A stretch of 6,926 nt of DNA, taken from contig JAGODW010000076.1 in the NCBI GenBank assembly GCA_017998025.1, positions 1 to 6,926 of the forward strand. Direction: 5' to 3'. The notes beneath the pieces were generated by a model. The model had not been told where the DNA came from and did not search any database. It saw only the letters and a list, made by a program, of their open reading frames with translations. Origin of the DNA: Spirochaetales bacterium. GTDB taxonomy: Bacteria; Spirochaetota; Spirochaetia; DTKZ01. This document shows, in pieces, positions 6,021 through 6,926 of the stretch (positions are counted from its first letter, which is position 1; every line of letters begins with the position of its first letter). The translations under genes were made by a program, and so were the position numbers.

Positions 6021-6404
6021 ATGGATCGAACCATCAATCTAAAAGATGTACGTTCTTTTTTGCAGAAAAAAGAAACAAGAAGAAAAAAAACATTACAGGA
6101 ACAATGGGAATCTGCGTGCAAAGATTTTGAACGGATCGTTTCTCACATCATCACCTTCTATCAACCATTGAGAATATATCAATGGGGATCCCTCCTGCAT
6201 CCTGAACAATTCAGCGAGATATCTGATATTGACATTGGCTTGGAAGGACTTTCCGGACCTGAAGAATATTTCGCCATCCTGGGGGATGTTATGAAAATGA
6301 GCTCTTTTCCTTTAGACGTCATTGAGCTGGAGAAAGTTGATTCAGAGACAGCGGATTTTATCAAACGAAGGGGAAAACTGATATATGAAAGAAAAAGTGG
6401 TTGA
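6021..6404 (+). CDS. MNT-type nucleotidyltransferase (MntA-like antitoxin)
   Basis: A 127-residue minimal nucleotidyltransferase of the pol-beta superfamily, the usual antitoxin partner of HepT-like toxins; characterised relatives add AMP to the toxin and so silence it. After a basic helical N-terminus (residues 15-45) comes the signature WGSLLHPEQFSEISDIDIGL (55-74): Gly56-Ser57 and the metal-binding Asp69 and Asp71. Eleven residues separate GS from DxD, one more than the common spacing. Asp99 in PLDVIEL is a good candidate for the third carboxylate, and the C-terminal KRRGKLIYE is typical of these proteins. ATG 6021 is preferred, although its Shine-Dalgarno is weak; the frame could begin at TTG 5973, but that adds a hydrophobic tail absent from such enzymes. 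It overlaps the downstream HepT-like gene by 20 bp, implying coupled translation. The 5' coding part has a run of eight A at 6083-6090. Confidence 0.85.
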   Translation: MDRTINLKDVRSFLQKKETRRKKTLQEQWESACKDFERIVSHIITFYQPLRIYQWGSLLHPEQFSEISDIDIGLEGLSGPEEYFAILGDVMKMSSFPLDVIELEKVDSETADFIKRRGKLIYERKSG

Positions 6405-6867
6405 ATTAATCGAAGGTATTGAAAAGAATAAAAGAAAATTGGAGAAAATCTATGGAACGCTGGAAGAAGCTTGCAAGGTAGAACTTTCCCTGATCGGTCG
6501 AAATGAAAAATCTGCAGTGATGGTTGCCGGTTTTCTTGAAAATTATTATACATGCCTGGAAACGATCTTTCTCCGTATATCCCAATTCTTTGAAAACAAC
6601 CTTACTGGGAAGCGCTGGCATGCAGAACTGCTGGAAAAAATGACTTTTCATCTTGAAGGTATTCGGCCGGCTGTGGTATCCGATGAAAATTATCCGCGGC
6701 TCCTTGAATTATTAAAGTTTCGTCATTTTCGAAGGTATTATTTTGAACTTGAATATGATTGGGACAGATTGGATTTTTTAATTCGAAAACTGCGGGATGC
6801 CCATCCGATCGTTTCCCGGGACTTAGAACAGTTCCGGGCATTTCTTCAGGGGTTTCTAAGTGAGTAA
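6385..6867 (+). CDS. HepT/HEPN-like toxin partner of the nucleotidyltransferase
   Basis: A 160-residue, probably all-helical protein of the HepT-like HEPN group, whose members are RNases kept inactive by their nucleotidyltransferase partner. Recognisable parts are SAVMVAGFLENYYTCLE (43-59), FENNLTGKRWH (69-79), MTFHLEGIRP (86-95) and the late helix KFRHFRRYYFELEYDWDRL (111-129). The position of this helix matches the HEPN Rx4-6H motif, but the sequence is R113-HFRR-Y118-Y-F120, so the usual catalytic His is Tyr and the Tyr two residues later, which MntA modifies in known pairs, is Phe. Tyr118 or Tyr119 could take its place as target. Whether this is a subfamily trait or loss of activity cannot be told here. 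The start ATG 6385 lies within the upstream gene, with AGGGG about 11 bases before it. A truncated paralogue lies across the divergent gap. Confidence 0.8.
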   Translation: MKEKVVELIEGIEKNKRKLEKIYGTLEEACKVELSLIGRNEKSAVMVAGFLENYYTCLETIFLRISQFFENNLTGKRWHAELLEKMTFHLEGIRPAVVSDENYPRLLELLKFRHFRRYYFELEYDWDRLDFLIRKLRDAHPIVSRDLEQFRAFLQGFLSE

Positions 6868-6926
6868 AAGAGTGATTCTACCTATAGCTCCTTCCTAATA
6901 ACCAACCAAAAGGCCAGGGTTCTGAC

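Noticed and set aside
6868..6926. Right-edge stretch after the HepT-like gene
   Set aside because: Searched for a terminator, start codon with ribosome site and repeats; nothing supportable in these 59 bases.

Overview
The window looks like ordinary chromosome from a free-living or gut-type bacterium with roughly 45-50% G+C. A spirochaete (Treponema/Spirochaeta relatives) is a tentative guess, from the overall gene style and two lipoproteins with loose LTGC lipoboxes. No rRNA, tRNA, CRISPR array, insertion sequence or phage gene was seen. Family names are recognised by eye from motifs, not from a search.

Layout. Positions 1-687 (minus) hold the N-terminal 229 residues of a YchF/Obg-type P-loop ATPase that runs off the left edge. 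Divergent from it, 811-2250 (plus) encodes a secreted clan-A glycoside hydrolase lipoprotein. It is followed after 65 bp by a second, unrelated lipoprotein (2316-3137) with a Glu-rich linker. Convergent with this pair is an unrecognised 255-residue protein (3151-3918, minus) built from two diverged copies of one domain. A PaaI-like hotdog thioesterase (4047-4574, plus) starts at a TTG codon chosen by a strong Shine-Dalgarno. It converges on an IolI-like TIM-barrel sugar isomerase (4588-5424, minus).

The isomerase has the clearest regulation in the window: a sigma70-type promoter whose 17-bp spacer is almost filled by a perfect LacI/CcpA-type operator (TGCAAACGTTTTCA).

The right part is a small toxin-antitoxin neighbourhood. 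A MNT-type nucleotidyltransferase (6021-6404) overlaps by 20 bp a HEPN/HepT-like partner (6385-6867). Divergent from them, 5583-5900 (minus) is a second HepT-like copy, about 60% identical over its core, but lacking the whole C-terminal segment with the HEPN catalytic motif and having no partner of its own. It is either a decaying remnant or a catalytically dead core.

The items most worth a second look are the truncated HepT paralogue beside the intact pair, the altered HEPN motif of the intact copy (RHFRRYYF instead of Rx4HxY), the operator inside the isomerase promoter, and the internally duplicated unknown protein. I did not find convincing evidence of a wholly new multi-gene system.
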